A stretch of 64,000 bases of DNA from Echinometra lucunter (GCA_029962745.1 CM057159.1:30972092-31036091), one strand, 5' to 3'. Counted from the stretch's first letter, positions 11,680 through 25,231 are shown. Made by a program: numbers and translations. Notes: generated by a model from the letters alone, not told the origin.

Positions 11680-12655
11680 CTGAGTGCTGCAGTGTGTAAG
11701 TTATGGCTTCTTCATCAAAGAAAAAAAAAGAATTCTGTGAATAACAAGAAAAATCATGACTACAGTTGATTATGAAATCAATTCTTTACCTGATTAATTT
11801 TGCAATTTCCCATGTTAAAGAATTCCAGTAGGTCTTGTTTGTATAGGATGTATAGAATATAGAGCTGATTTATAAGCAAAGAAGAAAGGAAATTGAGATA
11901 GTTGCCTTACTCTCTTGCATTCTTATCACTCAGTCTCTTTTACATGCAGTTTGTGATTTTTAGTGATTGCGATTCCCAGCAAGTTTCATTTGCTTCCTTT
12001 GTACTTTGCTGACCTTGGCATTTCATCTATACTGCATGATAAACAATTCAAAATTAATTTCAGCCTCTTTCTCTCAAAATGCAAACCCACTTCCAGAATA
12101 CAAGATTAGTTTTATCAAGGCTGAGGCTTATTTCCCTGCACGTTCTTGATCACAGAAGCTCCTTCACTTTGTTTTGTAGAATTCTTTGGGTTGGAATATT
12201 ATTTGTTTACATTGATATCTATTTTAACATCTGATTGATTAGCATAAGTCCCCATATTCTTTTAAAACTCTTTGTTTGTATTCAACTTATTTGTCACAGT
12301 TACAAAATTTTGTGTTGAAATGAGCAAACAGATAACAACTTTTCCAAGGGCAGCATCTTTGTAGTGTAATCAAATGATGTTTTCCTAGTATGGTAATTTT
12401 GGTCTAAGATATTTTGAAATTGACATCTGCATGACAAAATAAATGTAAAATCATACAGTTTTAGCGGCAATGCAGACTAGCCTCATCTTTACTATGTATA
12501 ATGAAGGTACAATGTAGGGAGCAGATTCCCATTGAGAGCTGTAAGGGGCTAATGGACCACATATACAGTATTTACCATGATTCTAATTAATTAGTAACAG
12601 CCACCTATATTTTCATTCTTTTTATGAACTACATGTATGTTTCATTTATCAGAAA
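11680..12655. other. No feature recognised
   Basis: AT-rich unique sequence without splice-flanked open frames or terminal repeats that I can see. Confidence 0.5.
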
Positions 12656-12659
12656 ACAG

Positions 12660-13250
12660 AGTGCAGTAATAATAATAATAATAATATATATGATTTGTAT
12701 GGCGCCAAATCCATAAGAATATCAAATGCTCTAGGCGCACTAGTGCAAAGTAGAGGTGAAAAAGAAGGAAAAGTATTTAGATTAAAGGTGCTGAAGACAA
12801 ATAGAAGGGATAAATATCAATTGTAGGCCAAATTAAACATATAGGTTTTAAGATTAGATTTAAACATTTCAACAGAGCTACTATCTTTAATGGTTCGAGG
12901 AAGAGAATTCCATGCGGATGACCCAGCATGGGCAAATGTACCCACTTTGTTTTGATTTTAGGGATAACCATCAAACCAGAGTCTTGAGAACGAAGAGATC
13001 TAGAAGGGGCATATTGGTGTATCAAGGAGATGTTATAGAGAGGAGCGGATCCACGTGTACAGTGAAAGAGTAATAAAAGAATCTTAAAAATAACGCGTTG
13101 TTCAACAGGTAGCCAGTGTAGCGATTTCAGAACGGGTGTGATGTGGCTGTGCTTATTGGTGAGGGTCACTATACGCGCAGCAGCATTCTGTAATTTTTGA
13201 ATTTTTGAAGTGAGTCTGTAAGCTACCTGTTCTTATCAAACAGAGTGTAG
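12660..13250 (-). pseudogene. CR1/L2-type non-LTR retrotransposon 3' fragment (- strand)
   Basis: The minus strand reads LQNAAARIVTLTNKHSHITP, then LKSLHWLPVEQRVIFKILLL, the C-terminal region of CR1/L2-group reverse transcriptases. A -1 frameshift after the SGLMVIPK segment moves the AHAGSSAWNSLPR and FKSNLKTYMFN segments into another frame. The 3' end carries TGGCGCC and an (ATT)n tail at 12668-12690. Dead, 5'-truncated copy. Confidence 0.85.
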
Positions 13251-14320
13251 TAATGCATGGAAACGGATAAAAACAATAAAACATTGATGACCAAATATAA
13301 TGCAGAGATCTTCTAGAATTGAGGACTTGCACTTCAGCCTCAGTTTTAGAAAACTTAAAATATACATGTACCTATTACAGTATCACTACCCCCCCCCCCC
13401 CAAAAAAAAAATTGTGTACAGCTTGAATGTTTGAAATACCCCCTCCCCCGACTTAACCATGTGTTCATTTATAGGCCTTGGGGGTTAAAGAGTTAGGGAT
13501 TTTAAAGAAAATAAAGGGTAATCAACATAAGACTACAATGCTCAGAATAATGGCTGTTTGATTTCATAAATGCCTTTATTCATGCACACACATACTGCTG
13601 TACAATGACAAAACGAAGCAACTCTGTACACCGTATAATGAGTTTCTTGAAATTAAGAAAATATGTCACTGTTTTATGAGGAAGTATATGGAGTTGCTTC
13701 ATTTTGATATGTCTGTATTTCGGAAAATGGGGGTCATGTGACCTTAATTTCTTCATCTTCGTGTAGCGCATAAAAAAAAGTATCCCGTTATCAAGAAAAA
13801 GTAAATTTGGGAAAAAAATCACAGTTGTTTCCTTTTGTCATTGGACGTGAGCATACTTTGCATCAACTAGTCTACTCATCTAGTCCCTTTTATGTTAATT
13901 GAGAGTAGTTGAATTCACAATATCTTTTTATAGAAGTAATATTTGAAGCTCATATAGTAGCATGTAACATACATGTAACATACAGAGCCTTATGTCTTCT
14001 GGTGTTTGGTACATTTTAACTGCTTGTTAGGGATAGATTCCCTTGCTTTGAAAGCAGTGGGAATGAAGCTTCTGTCAAACACTGGCCTACACTCATACAT
14101 TCAGTGATTGCCCTTTCCATATTTGGACTGGATTAGCCCTTCAATCACTTATAATCTATGCAAACTGGTGGAACTGTTACCAAATATGAAGGTGACCTTT
14201 TAATGTTTGACTCTGTGGCTCAAACTCATGAAAGTGGTTTATATGTAAAGCATGGCTTAAACCTCCATAAGTGTAATACGTGCATGTCCTCTTCTACAAT
14301 CTGTGGACAGTAGTGTGCTT
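13251..14320. other. Unique DNA with a C/A homopolymer
   Basis: A C run followed by an A run at about 13389-13410. No gene evidence. Confidence 0.5.
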
Positions 14321-14321
14321 A

Positions 14322-14926
14322 TACAGGGTGGCCCAAAAAGAACGCAACACCTGTAATCCTTAATTTCAGCAAGATGAATGACATAAGGAGAGAATTATGT
14401 ACTATATTTCAAAGAGAATTTATTTTCCAGTAAATTGACGCCAGGATCATCCATTTCGACTTATGCGTTTAGATGTTAGGGCTCATTTCGTGAGACAATA
14501 TCATTTTCAAAATTTACTACTTTAGCGACCAAATTCCTTTTTCTTGAAAGAAAATCCTTCACCCGACGGCATTCGATAGAAACGGCTCCTTGCCTGAATA
14601 AATGTGTGGTTGATTTTCCTTTCATTGAAAACGAGGAGATTATTCAGGCAGCGAGCTGTTTCTATGGAATGCCATCAGGTGGAAGGTTTTCCCTTCATCT
14701 CACCTGATTTCAGTTGCAAAAGTAGCAAATTTTGAAAATGACATTGCCTCACAGAATGAGCCCTAACATCTGAATGAATAAGTCAAAATTTATGATTCTG
14801 GTGTCATTTTCAAGGAAAAGAAATTCTCATTCGAACCAAATGAACAATTACATGTATCACATTATGTCATTTATCTCAGTGAAATTAAGGATTACAGATG
14901 TTCCATTCTTTTTGGGCCACCCTGTA
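14322..14926. mobile_element. Tc1/mariner-type foldback MITE, copy 1
   Basis: The inverted ends begin CAGGGTGGCCCAAAAAGAA and are flanked by TA on both sides. The inverted repeat extends through most of the element, for example AGGGCTCATTTCGTGAG on the left and CTCACAGAATGAGCCCT on the right, so single strands could fold into a long hairpin. The second copy is at 50692-51288. Confidence 0.82.
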
Positions 14927-15221
14927 TATAAACTTATATATCATGATCTGTTTGGAGCCGTAAGGGTATTAACTGATATGCTTTACCACATAGTTAATGC
15001 CCTTCTGGCTCTGAATAGATGATATGCTTACTTATACTCATTTTAGTCCTCAGCCGAGGATTAAATCATGGTTTAGACCAAGGTTAAAATATATCTCTTT
15101 TGAGAATATGGACCTCTCTGTTGCCATTGAGCATATGAAATGATCTATTGGATACATGTACCTCAGAAGGTTAGGATAAAGTTATAGACTTGGCAATAGT
15201 AGGGGCATCGAATAACAACCA

Positions 15222-15565
15222 TAATAATGATGATAATAATAATAGGCATTTGTAAGGCGCCATCTATCTAGAACTGTTCTATTCCGAGGCGCACAAGAAA
15301 AAAAAAAAGATAAGAGGGTTTGGATGAGTGTCAAAGTGTCTAGTATACCACTATTGTTAAAAGAGATACATGTAGGTTTTCAGCTTGGATTTAAAGGTTT
15401 CTAAAGATGGTATTATTCTCAAAGCCATTGGTAAATTATTCCAAAAGAGAGGGTGGTGCAGTTGAGAAAGCCCCTGCACCACAGGCTACTTGTGTCTTGG
15501 GGATCTTCAGAAGATTAGGATAAGGATTGGCAACCAGCGCAGCTTTCTGAGAACAGGAGAAATAT
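15222..15565 (-). pseudogene. Degenerate CR1/L2-type retrotransposon 3' end (- strand)
   Basis: On the minus strand the RKLRWLPI, SLWNNLPMALR and FKSKLKTYMY segments of the reverse-transcriptase C-terminus survive with an internal deletion and frame changes. The 3' end has ATGGCGCCTTACAAATGCC and an ATT-rich tail at 15222-15245. Confidence 0.75.
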
Positions 15566-15666
15566 CCTGGATTCAGGATGTGTAAGGGATGTTTGGCTCA
15601 TCATGAAAGCTTTGATTATTGGTGTAATATACATGTATACTGTAAGGAGTTCTCATGCTCTCTAAA

Positions 15667-16060
15667 TGTTCATTCAGATATCCAGTGGAAGATCCCTATG
15701 GCAACCCCCCCCCCCCCCCCCCCCATGGTAGTATTATTATTCACATATATGGCATGGTAAACCGCTCCACTTAATACTATAATGAGATGTGCATTAACAC
15801 TTCAACTCCAATTTAAAAAAAGTTTTTGCCAAAAGTTGTGCAGAGAAATTTGTGATGTCATGTTTTGCACTAACTTTGTAAGAATTTGATGGGTCCATAC
15901 TTTTTTGCTGCCAGGTGGCCAAAATTGCATCTTGCCTCAGCGTTTTATCATTATTTTTTTTTTTTGCACCTCATACCTCTTTCATTTATAATTTTTTGAC
16001 ATATAATCCATAGAGATTTACCACTGGTTTTTCTTTCTACTTAACATCTGAACAGGCCCT
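15667..16060. mobile_element. Repeat family J, copy 1
   Basis: Shares ATTCACATATATGGCATGG, GCCAAAAGTTGTGCAGA and GATGTCATGTTTTGCACTAA with 57262-57605 and with the halves of 27582-28420. The right end is TGAACAGGCCC, complementary to GGGC.GTTCA-type left ends. It contains a C run at 15704-15724. Confidence 0.55.
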
Positions 16061-16380
16061 AAATGTGCAAAAGTCCACTTTCTGCCAGAGTCATATCTGG
16101 AATCACTTTGATATTGGAGTGGAGTCCACTTCAAACTAAACTGGAATCCATTTCACTGTAATTGCTTAATTACTTTTCTGAGCGAAAACCAAGTAATTTT
16201 AGTATGCCTGAAAAGAGAGTGGGTTTCCACTCCTGGCTCTGCGGGGAATGATTTTTTGTGATTTTTTTTTTTTTATAGACCGCAATCAATATCGTTAGTT
16301 CTGTCTATGATTTGAATACTTTATTACCCGAACCTGCTAGATTAGATGTGGAGATCAATGATTTATAAATGGTGGAAGAG

Positions 16381-16640
16381 CATAATAATAATGATGATGA
16401 AAATAATGATAATATTAATTTAGAATGATATAAAATGTTTTATTTAGCCAGGGTAGCCTCAACAGTACTATGGCATATTCTTGCAGAGGACCCTGCAACA
16501 TATTACTATCCTGGCTCTTGCATGGCAGCTGAAGTGTTCAGTGCATTCAAGGAGTAAATCCTACTAGGTAACCACTAACCTACTTGCGGTGTCTATGCCC
16601 TTTTGGCAATCAGAGGAAGATATGAACTTAACTCTGCTAT
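16381..16640 (-). mobile_element. Degraded SINE family 2 fragment (- strand)
   Basis: An AAT/GAT-rich tail, then CCAGGGTAGCCTCAACAGTA, CTATCCTGGCTC and GTGCATTCAAGGAGTAAATC, correspond to the 3' body of the SINE at 63366-63905. The tRNA head is not recognisable. Confidence 0.45.
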
Positions 16641-18007
16641 GGGCCATTTATGTTAAATGCAAATTGTCACATATCCTGTTTGTGAATAGGTGATAAACAG
16701 GTTTCAAATGAGGAAAATGCTTCCCTGTATAGTTACCTCTTTTATATGGTCATTACATACTGTATTCTGAAAAGGTTTTACTCCAAGATCAGGTAATTTT
16801 CATGGTCCATTATGCGTTCTTTATGGATTGTAAGATCCCATCTTTATGGCGGTTCCACCAGATATGACACTCATAAACAACATGTAAGGAGACCCTTGGC
16901 TCCCTTGATGATGTCTGGCTTGGCTATGACGTGAATGCACCCTTGTATCAATGGAGAGACTCGCTCTTTATGGCAGTGTTTGCAGTGCACACAAGGCTGC
17001 CTGTGTAGGGTTGTTTGTAAGACGATGGGGAGCTAGAAATGGATGAGGTATCAAAGAAGGAAATTTATCCTCCTGAGACCAGCGCAGCCTTTCCTGTGAT
17101 TTCTGATTAGTATTTCTATAGAGCTATACAATGAAGATTGAAAAGAAGTGCAATGAACATGCTCACTAATAACAGATCCAACACATTTGGAGCATACATG
17201 CAAGGGTTTTAGCACATGCAGGTGAAGTTGTAGGATATTGTACTTATGTTGAATCTGATGCCTCATTTTTAAGTGGCATTTGCTATCATAAGATATTTTA
17301 AAGCTTTTGACTCCTTTTCCAAAAATGTATTATATTTGACTGTAGAAGCATCCTTACAATGCCCGAGGAACTGGAAATGTAATTTAATTTATCTACATAC
17401 AGACTACATGCCATGAAACCTTAAGAAATATCTGAAGTAAGATATATAACCAAATGACCGTAATCATGGTTTTCCCTCCAAGAGATAAAATCAGATGGCT
17501 ACACAATGCCTGACATCACTCCTTCAAGGGATACTTACCTATTTGAACCTTCTGTAACCTGTTGTAAATGCCACACTGGGCCTAATTTCATTCCCTCAGT
17601 GTATGTAATTAACCTACCATAAATACTTAGATGCACATCAACTGAGATGGTCATAAAAACTTAATTGAGATGAGCATCTGTGGATCTTCTCAATGTGATT
17701 AGGAAGGAAATAATCCATTATATCAAGATGTTTAACCAATTCAAAGATCATCTGTCTCCTATTTTGTCTATCATGTTAATTGGACTGTGGTGAAATCAGT
17801 ACACATTAACAGTGGAAATCAATATCATCTGTTATTTGTTTGTTTATCATAATGATATGTCTGTATGAATTCAAACACATTGTTTTTAGTTCATTTTGGT
17901 GATACTTGTTGACAAATTAATATCTTTCCATTGTACATGGCTAGTGAAGATATCACTGTAGCATACAATAATTTGATTTCAACTAGAATATGTTTCAAGG
18001 GATCACA
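16641..18007. other. Non-repetitive DNA, no gene recognised
   Basis: 16790-17060 is less AT-rich than its surroundings and free of known repeats here, but I found no splice-flanked frame. The rest is AT-rich. Confidence 0.45.
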
Positions 18008-18415
18008 TTAACCCATTTGTGACAGGAATTATTTATAGCCTAATTTGATCAGCTTTTATTCTTCAAATTGGCAACACCAACATTCTTATTTTATTGCTAC
18101 ATGTTTCTTATAAAATGGTATGTGTCGGAAATGAATATAAATTGACAGAAATTACCATGAGAAGTCAAAAAGTTGCCAATTTTGCAGGGGAAAACAGTGA
18201 TTTTAAACTTTCTATCACATTGCCAATTTAAGGATTTTAATGCTTATTTTCAGCATCAATCAACGAATATTGACGCAACCAAAATGGGCACAGTTTGTGT
18301 AGAATTTTTTGCTCCTTCTGCTCATGTATTTGGTATGATTTTTAGGGCTTTGCATCAAAAGATATTACTGGTAGGCCAAACCACAAAATGTGGACCTCTG
18401 TCACAAATGGGTTAA
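18008..18415 (+). mobile_element. MITE family A, copy 2
   Basis: TTAA at 18008-18011 and 18412-18415, ends CCCATTTGTGACAG and CTGTCACAAATGGG. At 408 bp it is slightly shorter than the others because of a 15-base internal deletion, plus a 6-base insertion near 18369. Confidence 0.9.
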
Positions 18416-19015
18416 GATAGTTGTTATCTAAAGCATAACCATATTTGAAGGATTTAAGTGAATTTATAATCAAACTTCCATACAATAGACAGCATGTCTA
18501 ATTGGTTGGTCAATTTCAAGAGCATTCAGAACTTGGGAAGAAAAGATATTTTCATTCTACGGATGTGATTGTGAAGTATGTTCTCTTCCTCACAAATGTT
18601 TGTTTGCTTAAAGATCTGTGTACTTTTGTTTAAAGGGGCTCTTTGATACCAATTATAATCATGTGTAAAAGTACATGTAAATAACGGTTACTAGATGATA
18701 ATCAGCCTCTGTTGGATAAAGGAGAAATTGAACTAAGTGGTACTTCCCAAAAAAAATAGAAAGAGGGGGAAAATCCTCCTAAATAGTGCACTTGCTTTGA
18801 TTTGAATTTAAAGAAATTGATAGTTCTGCTCTATCTCCTTACCCCCACTCTTCAAAGAAAGAAAAATGCAACAAAAACAAGAACATCATGCATGGTTGGT
18901 TCGTTATAAAGCAGGAGCCTGTTTGAAGCCTGAAATAACATGTCCTACCCTAGAAATTAACATCACATGAATGATGATGGTTGAAGGCTGCAGTGGAAAC
19001 ATGCTTAGTGATGCT
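18416..19015. other. No feature recognised
   Basis: AT-rich unique sequence leading into the retrotransposon fragment. Confidence 0.5.
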
Positions 19016-19019
19016 AAGT

Positions 19020-19880
19020 TGATGGAAAAAAAATAACTCTTTCAACTCTACTACTTTTTGGTTCACGGGCTCAACTTAGTAAGGTCAAGTTGTCATCCGT
19101 CTCTTTTTCGGGATGTACCATAAATGTGTTCCAGACGTGTCGTAACCTAGGGGTCATGTTAGATTGTGGAATGTCTATGTCAAGTCAAATAACCAACATC
19201 TGTAGATCCGTAAGGTATCAGCTCCGCAATATTGGGTTCATTAGGAAATATTTGTCAAAATCTGCCACTGAAAAATTAGTTCATGCACTGATTTCTTCAC
19301 GACTTGATTTTGGGAATGCCTTGCTTTACAACTTACCCAACACCCAGTTGTCTAAACTCCAAAAGCTCCAAAACGCTGCAGCACGCATGGTTACCCTATC
19401 TAAAAAACATGTTCATATCACTCCCATCCTGAAATCTCTACGTTGGTTGAAGGTCAACGATCGCATCATCTTCAAAATCCTTCTCCTTGTATTCCATGCA
19501 ATTAACGGTTCTGCTCCACAATACAACATCAATCTGATTAACAGATACACTCCTGTCAGGTCCCTACGTTCATCCAACTCTGGTTCCCTAGTTGTTCCCA
19601 AATCCTTTAAGACATGGGGGGTACGGGCTTTTGCTCACGCTGGCCCTGTTCTCTGGAATGATCTTCCCCTGGTTATCCGTGAATGCACTTCAATTGACAC
19701 ATTTAAACGTTACCTTAAGACACGTCTATTCAATGCTTCCTACTCTTAATTGTTCCTTAATTTATCATTGTATTTGTGCTCTTCTCTCTCTTTCTTTCTT
19801 TCACTGCGCCTTGGGCACTCTGCAGAGTGGATTTGGCGCATTACAAATCCCATCTATTATTATTATTATTATTATTAACT
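19020..19880 (+). mobile_element. CR1/L2-type non-LTR retrotransposon, 5'-truncated 3' end
   Basis: An open frame of about 220 codons, running from upstream of 19090 to TAA at 19749, encodes the end of a reverse transcriptase: LLFGSRAQLSKVK, CRNLGVMLD, SRLDFGNALLYNLP, LQNAAARMV, HITPILKSLRWL, RIIFKILLLVFH, AFAHAGPVLWNDLP and FKRYLKTRLF. The polymerase catalytic motif lies upstream and is missing, so the copy cannot move itself. No initiator methionine belongs to this frame. After the stop come a short 3' UTR with TTGGCGCATTACAAATCCC and an (ATT)n tail at about 19853-19877. It is the least damaged of four related fragments and probably the youngest; the others, at 12660, 15222 and 58919, are on the minus strand. 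Confidence 0.9.
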
Positions 19881-19990
19881 CTCTTTTGTATGCAGGGTTC
19901 CACACTAACTTTTTGTGTGGGGGTTGCTACGTAATTTTTTGTTATTTTAGTGTCTGTATGCATTGAGACCAATGGTAAAATTTTGGAGAT

Positions 19991-20293
19991 CCAGGGGGTG
20001 TTTCATAAAGCTGTTCGTAAAGTTACGAACGACTTGAATATGGCAGGCTAAATGAGATTCTCAATCATTATAAATCGCATCAGCTAAGGATGAAATATGC
20101 AGACATAGATTAACATTACTATTGTTTACAAATGTTTTTATTGCAAAGTATATTTTTTTGCTAAAATTTAATCAAGATTGTGGGAAATGCAGTCACACTT
20201 TCTTAAAGCATCAGGAAAAAACTTTGGGCATCCCATTTGGCTTGCCATATTCCAGTCGTTCGTAACTTGACGAACAGCTTTATGTGTCCCTGG
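19991..20293. mobile_element. MITE with TTTCATAAAGCTGTTCGT ends
   Basis: The left end reads TTTCATAAAGCTGTTCGTAA; the right end, reversed, reads CATAAAGCTGTTCGTCAAG. Both continue with GTTACGAACGACT and GAATATGGCA, an inverted repeat of about 45 bp around an AT-rich core. The outermost bases are CCAGGG and CCCTGG. Confidence 0.75.
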
Positions 20294-20364
20294 TACTTTG
20301 TTCATATTGAAACCTATTGTATGGTTGAACAGTTTTACCAGGGTGTAGTAACATACAGGCATAT

Positions 20365-20443
20365 TTAACTCATTGCCTACTGGAACCAAGTTGTCCTTGT
20401 ATAAAGTCTGTGGGAATTAGAGAATTCAGTAGTCAACGGGTTG
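20365..20443. mobile_element. Ultra-short TTAA element, family D1
   Basis: TTAACTCATTGCCTACTGG to AGTAGTCAACGGGTTGA, about 79 bp, with near-complementary ends. Confidence 0.55.
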
Positions 20444-21810
20444 AGTTATCATATGTGTATAAAATGGATATGATGTCTGTAGCTTTTTTAGAAAGCATCA
20501 GAGGTATGAAATTTGACACTACATGCATGAAAGCTGTACAAGAACCCAAATTATTATTATCAGTATGTGTTGTTCAGCAAACTCTGTTGAGCATTTCCAT
20601 CAGCACACATGTGCTCAATCCATTCTTTGTTGTCTAAACAAAGAATGAATTGCAGTATATCAAGTTAGTACATGCACATGTACTTTGTATGCTGTGGCAT
20701 TGGTAAATATGATTAGTGATAGTGAATAGATAACATCATCCCTTATTCATATTACAACCTATCATTCATTGCACTACATTCAAGGTTGATGTCAGACAAT
20801 GATCTGATTAATCTACGTGTACGAGAGAGCTGATAGGTATGCCATCCTGTCAGCGAAGAAAATAATCCTCTTTGTTCTTTGGGTTTTTTGTTTAAATTTG
20901 TTGTGCATTATTTGATCCCTGTTTCACATACAGTTTTTCCCTTTTTGTCACAACTCTTTTTTATCATTATGGAAGGATATTGCACGATAATCCAGCCTGG
21001 TTCTTGTTTTTTTTTTTTAAACATTGTACCCATCCACATTCCTTTGTATTTTTCCTTTCTTTTAATTCCTCTTAAAGCCCCATTTCATTGATCACCCTGG
21101 CAAAAATATTAGTAAAATATATGCTTTAGGCAATGTTTAAACAAGAACAACCCCTCCCCCCCAAAAAAAAAAAAAAAAAAAAAACTACAATGACTCATGT
21201 ACTTTGGTTACATGATTGTTAGAGCATGCTCTCCATTTTGCTGCCACATTATTTTTAAAGAGGTATATCATCTTATATCTGCACTTGGGTTTATCTAGAA
21301 AGGATAAATGCAACCAGTCCTTTGGTGTACTGGAACAAATTTTGAGGAACAATTCTTTCCCCACTAATTTTCATCAACTGCAGCCGTATGAGACGACAGG
21401 TCACAACATCAAAAGCTTTCCCATTGAAGACTATAAATTCTGAAAGAAATTTAATTAAGAAATCTAGAATACCATTGGCAAAGAAACAGATATTAAGAAT
21501 GATATTAGTTACATGTTTGTTTGAGATGCCTCTTTTAAAAAATCTTGTGAATTCATAGATCTCCATCCTGCGCAGAAAATCTCCATCTCTTATCTTATCA
21601 TCTCAGCTGTTATATCTCAGGATTATAATTTGTTGCTTTATATTATGAGTGCATCTGTGATTCTGTCATTCTGTTTATGACAGAAGAATTTCGTAAGAGT
21701 TAAAGTAGACAAACATGTTGCCTGATGCAATTTCAGTCATATAGGTCTACTATTTAACTTTATCTGGGTAAGAAGACTGAATTTTATGAATCAAAGTTTT
21801 TATCAAATTT
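20444..21810. other. Unique DNA, homopolymer runs only
   Basis: A T run near 21009-21019 and a C/A run near 21151-21184. The overlapping open frames at 21216-21566 on both strands have no recognisable homology. Confidence 0.5.
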
Positions 21811-21906
21811 AAAGGTAGGGGATCCCTTTTCAGCCCTCAAGTCAACTTACAATGTACCTTTAAAGCTTGTCATATTGTAGAGGTAGATGATTAAGATCTT
21901 CCCTCA
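21811..21906 (+). repeat. Dispersed repeat R, copy 1
   Basis: AAAGGTAGGGGATCCCTTTT through GATTAAGATCTTCCC corresponds in order to 41993-42080 within the gene. Confidence 0.6.
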
Positions 21907-22697
21907 AAATAACAAAACTGTGAACTTCTTGTTAATGGGGAAACACTTAAATATAAATTTTAATTGAATTAATGATGCACCTACATATAGATTATGTGGA
22001 AGGACATGTTTACCAGTTCAGTCATGTACATGTCCGAGAATATCCCAGTGAATGTACATGCAGCCATATGCACACACATACTGATACGGACACATTTCCT
22101 GGTGCGGACACTCGTGTATTCAACATTTGAATTCAAATTGTTGTAATGGTTCGAAGGGATTTGGGATGCTTTTTCATTTCTTTAAAAAAAATTGCAAAGT
22201 TTATTACTACGATATTTCATACATAGGATCAGTATAGTATATTGTTTGACTCTGGTAAGTTTCATGAGGTTTTCCAAAATTTGCAAATTGGATTCCCCAT
22301 GCCCCCAAAACATGTTCCAAGTTTTATGCTTTACAACTCTTTTACAAGAGCTGTTTTCTGTTTTTTAATGGGGGGGGGGGGGTACAAATTGTCTGAAGCT
22401 CCTTCCTATTTCATTAGCTGGTTTTCATGATCCTAGTAAAACTTAGAAGTAAACATGCATGTCAGCAATTAGTTTGATAGTTCATGGGGGAGTAGGCAGA
22501 TGTTGTTTTAATCATGCCTGTTGTTTGGATGATTAGGTACCAATAACATACCGTATAAAGACAGCTCCGAAATAGCTCCCCACAGCCCATGCACATCGAT
22601 TAGGGATATGTGGTAGATAATTGATAAATACTTAATGATGCATGCACCACATGCTATACTTGCCGCATATGCTTCTTGTTCCTTTATGCACTGGCGT

Positions 22698-22745
22698 AGC
22701 TAAGGGGGGGGGGCACAAGGGGGCCATGCCCCCCCCCCCCTGTTG
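22698..22745. repeat. Palindromic G-run/C-run repeat
   Basis: CTGGCGTAGCTAAGG followed by a G run, GGCACAAGGGGGCC and a C run; the two runs can pair as a hairpin. Probably the edge of a degraded dispersed repeat. Confidence 0.45.
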
Positions 22746-25090
22746 ATGGGCGAGGAGAAAAAAAAATCCTTTTGAGCTTACTTCACATAACTTACCCTAC
22801 CTCTACCCTGCGAAATGAAAGTAAAATGTAAATATGCCGCTTCTCATATAAGTTACCCCTAACACTGAATTTTAGTATGCAGGAAATGCCATTTTCATGC
22901 TCCCTTCCCTACAGAAAGATCTTGTCGTTTTTTTTTTGCAAGAGAAATTGATGAATACTAACAACGCAAAGCTTGAAAGCATGAAAAGTTGTTCTTTTTT
23001 CTGTTCAAGAAATATCCTGACATTGTTCACATTCAACAAATGCTGGTAAACACTGGTACATGTAAACACTGCATGTTCCTGATTCCTATGAAATGTTATG
23101 ATTGTTATGTATAGAACTACATGTAGTAGCAAAGATGGATCCCAGCATAGGTCCCTCTACATTTCTTGAAACTTCTTTAAACTTTTTTCAAAATATTTAT
23201 ATGAAATACACTTCTTTAAACTTACTTTTCTTAGCAGTATTTGCACCCCACATGTGAAATTTATGGGAATCATTGATGGAACATTCAGATTATCTCTTCT
23301 CCCTTTTTGGATTTTGCTTGGCAAGTATACATCTTTCTTTATAAAATCAAAATCATTGACTGATAGCATAATGATGTGAGGATCAACTCTTTTCATTCAC
23401 AAGAACTCAAGAAAGCTGAAAAAAGATCTTGAGATATATGAAGAGTTTGTACAGTTTGCCAGGAACTCCACTATCTACTGATGATGTTAACATGTTTTGA
23501 TGGATAGTTTCACTTTTTCTCCCATTCTCCTCTTTCAGGATTCAGTGGATAAAAATGACAAAGATGAATTCAGTGTGCATTATCCTTCTTAAACCTAAAC
23601 CTTGGCATAAGCACTTTCCATAGATCAATCAGCATCATTTTGTCAGAACTGATTCGTTGCGTTAACCTAGTGGCTACTGAATAATCTGAATCCTATTGGC
23701 TTACATAAAGGAACCACTTGGTTGTCTCGGGCAATGGGTTAGTGAATTCATTTCAGGCACTGCGTAAAGGAGAAGAGGTGCTATATATGGAATATGAGAT
23801 TAAGGTCTGCCTGATGTGGTGTCAATAACACTTCACATCTTAATGCCATGGAACCTCTTTGCTGCAGGTTTCTGACCCACTTTCTCGCTCTGGGGATGAT
23901 AATGATCATTCTAGTTTGGCTTACTACTGCACATTCGGAAAAGGTAGTAGTCAAGTCCTATCATGCATCTACCATGTTATCACTTGACTTGTCTTGTTCA
24001 AGGAACATCTGCATGTATTTTCAAAAACACAGGTGATATTCATGCATTTTATGTATACTTCAAAAGTATTCATTGTAATGTTTATATAGACCATTTGAAA
24101 TAAACTGTACTTCATTGTAAATGATGTTAAATACATGGAGCTATATTTGAGTAACTAGGGTCTATTGAAAATGTGTTTTATACAGAAATCAAATAATGCT
24201 CAAGGTGTTTGTAAAGTACCGTATCATGATTTTATGTAATGGAGCTCATGTAAACATGCACAATTCAGCCTTTGGCCGCAAGGCATTTTTCGATTGAATA
24301 AAATCATTATTGAATTGAATATCATTCTATATGATATTTTAAAGCATGTTGTTTACCTTGATGTGATTTATGCCATATCAGTTGTTTTGAAGGGTCGACA
24401 GGGAACTAACATCGTATTTTTTCAAGTAAATGTCATCATTAAAGTCAATCCCATCATGATGAACATTGCTGCATTGTACAATTATTTTACATGTATATTC
24501 ATTTAATAGTGTCATGTGAAAAGAAAAGGAAAAAAAAGAAGAAGAAAAAAAGAAAAGAAAGCCCACTTGATCCCTAGGTTGCAGAATTTACTCAAAAGTA
24601 TATACAACGATTTAAGGTGCAGAAAAAAAAAAAAACATTTACAATAACAGTACCAAACTGTAGCAGACTAATCTAGTTCTTGAAGACTTATATGCCATAG
24701 AAATACAAAATGCATCTTAGTATTGTAGGTACATACAACTGCAAGTGTTCAACTCTGTAATCTTTATGAATATAGCCTATGACTATTGAGATAGTAGTCA
24801 GCATCGAATATATGATTGATCCATCTTACATACTCAACACTGAGGTGATATTCACCAAGATTCTCATAGCATGACTACTAGCTGAGAGCAAGAAGGGCAT
24901 TGGCTCCATGTGAAATGGTATGACCTAACATCCTTTTAGTTCTCAACTACATTACATTTAGATCAAGTGCTAGAAGCCACAGTTGAAGATAATGCAGTAA
25001 AGTGGATTATCTCTATATTCTAAGCCACCTGTCCTGTCATCTCATATTTCATTCTCAAATATCACTAACTATACATCTCTATTAATATAC
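22746..25090. other. Unique AT-rich DNA
   Basis: No transposon ends or splice-flanked coding stretches recognised. An AATAAA-type tail with GAATTGAAT repeats at about 24294-24322 may be an old retrotransposon 3' end. Confidence 0.45.
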
Positions 25091-25093
25091 TTC

Positions 25094-25160
25094 TACCCCC
25101 CTCTCTCTCTCTTTCTCTCTCTGAGATCAGTTTTCCATCTCTGTCTCCCTCTCTCTCTGT
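25094..25160. repeat. (CT)n-rich microsatellite
   Basis: CTCTCT runs with interruptions. Confidence 0.85.
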
Positions 25161-25231
25161 CTGTTTGTCTTTTCTTCTTCACGAATGAAGTACTAAGTAC
25201 CACAATACTCTTTAAGAGAGATGTACTTCTA

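Noticed and set aside
19090..19749. A host gene encoding a reverse transcriptase-like protein
   Set aside because: There is no initiator methionine, the catalytic part is missing, and the (ATT)n tail and related broken copies show a truncated retrotransposon.
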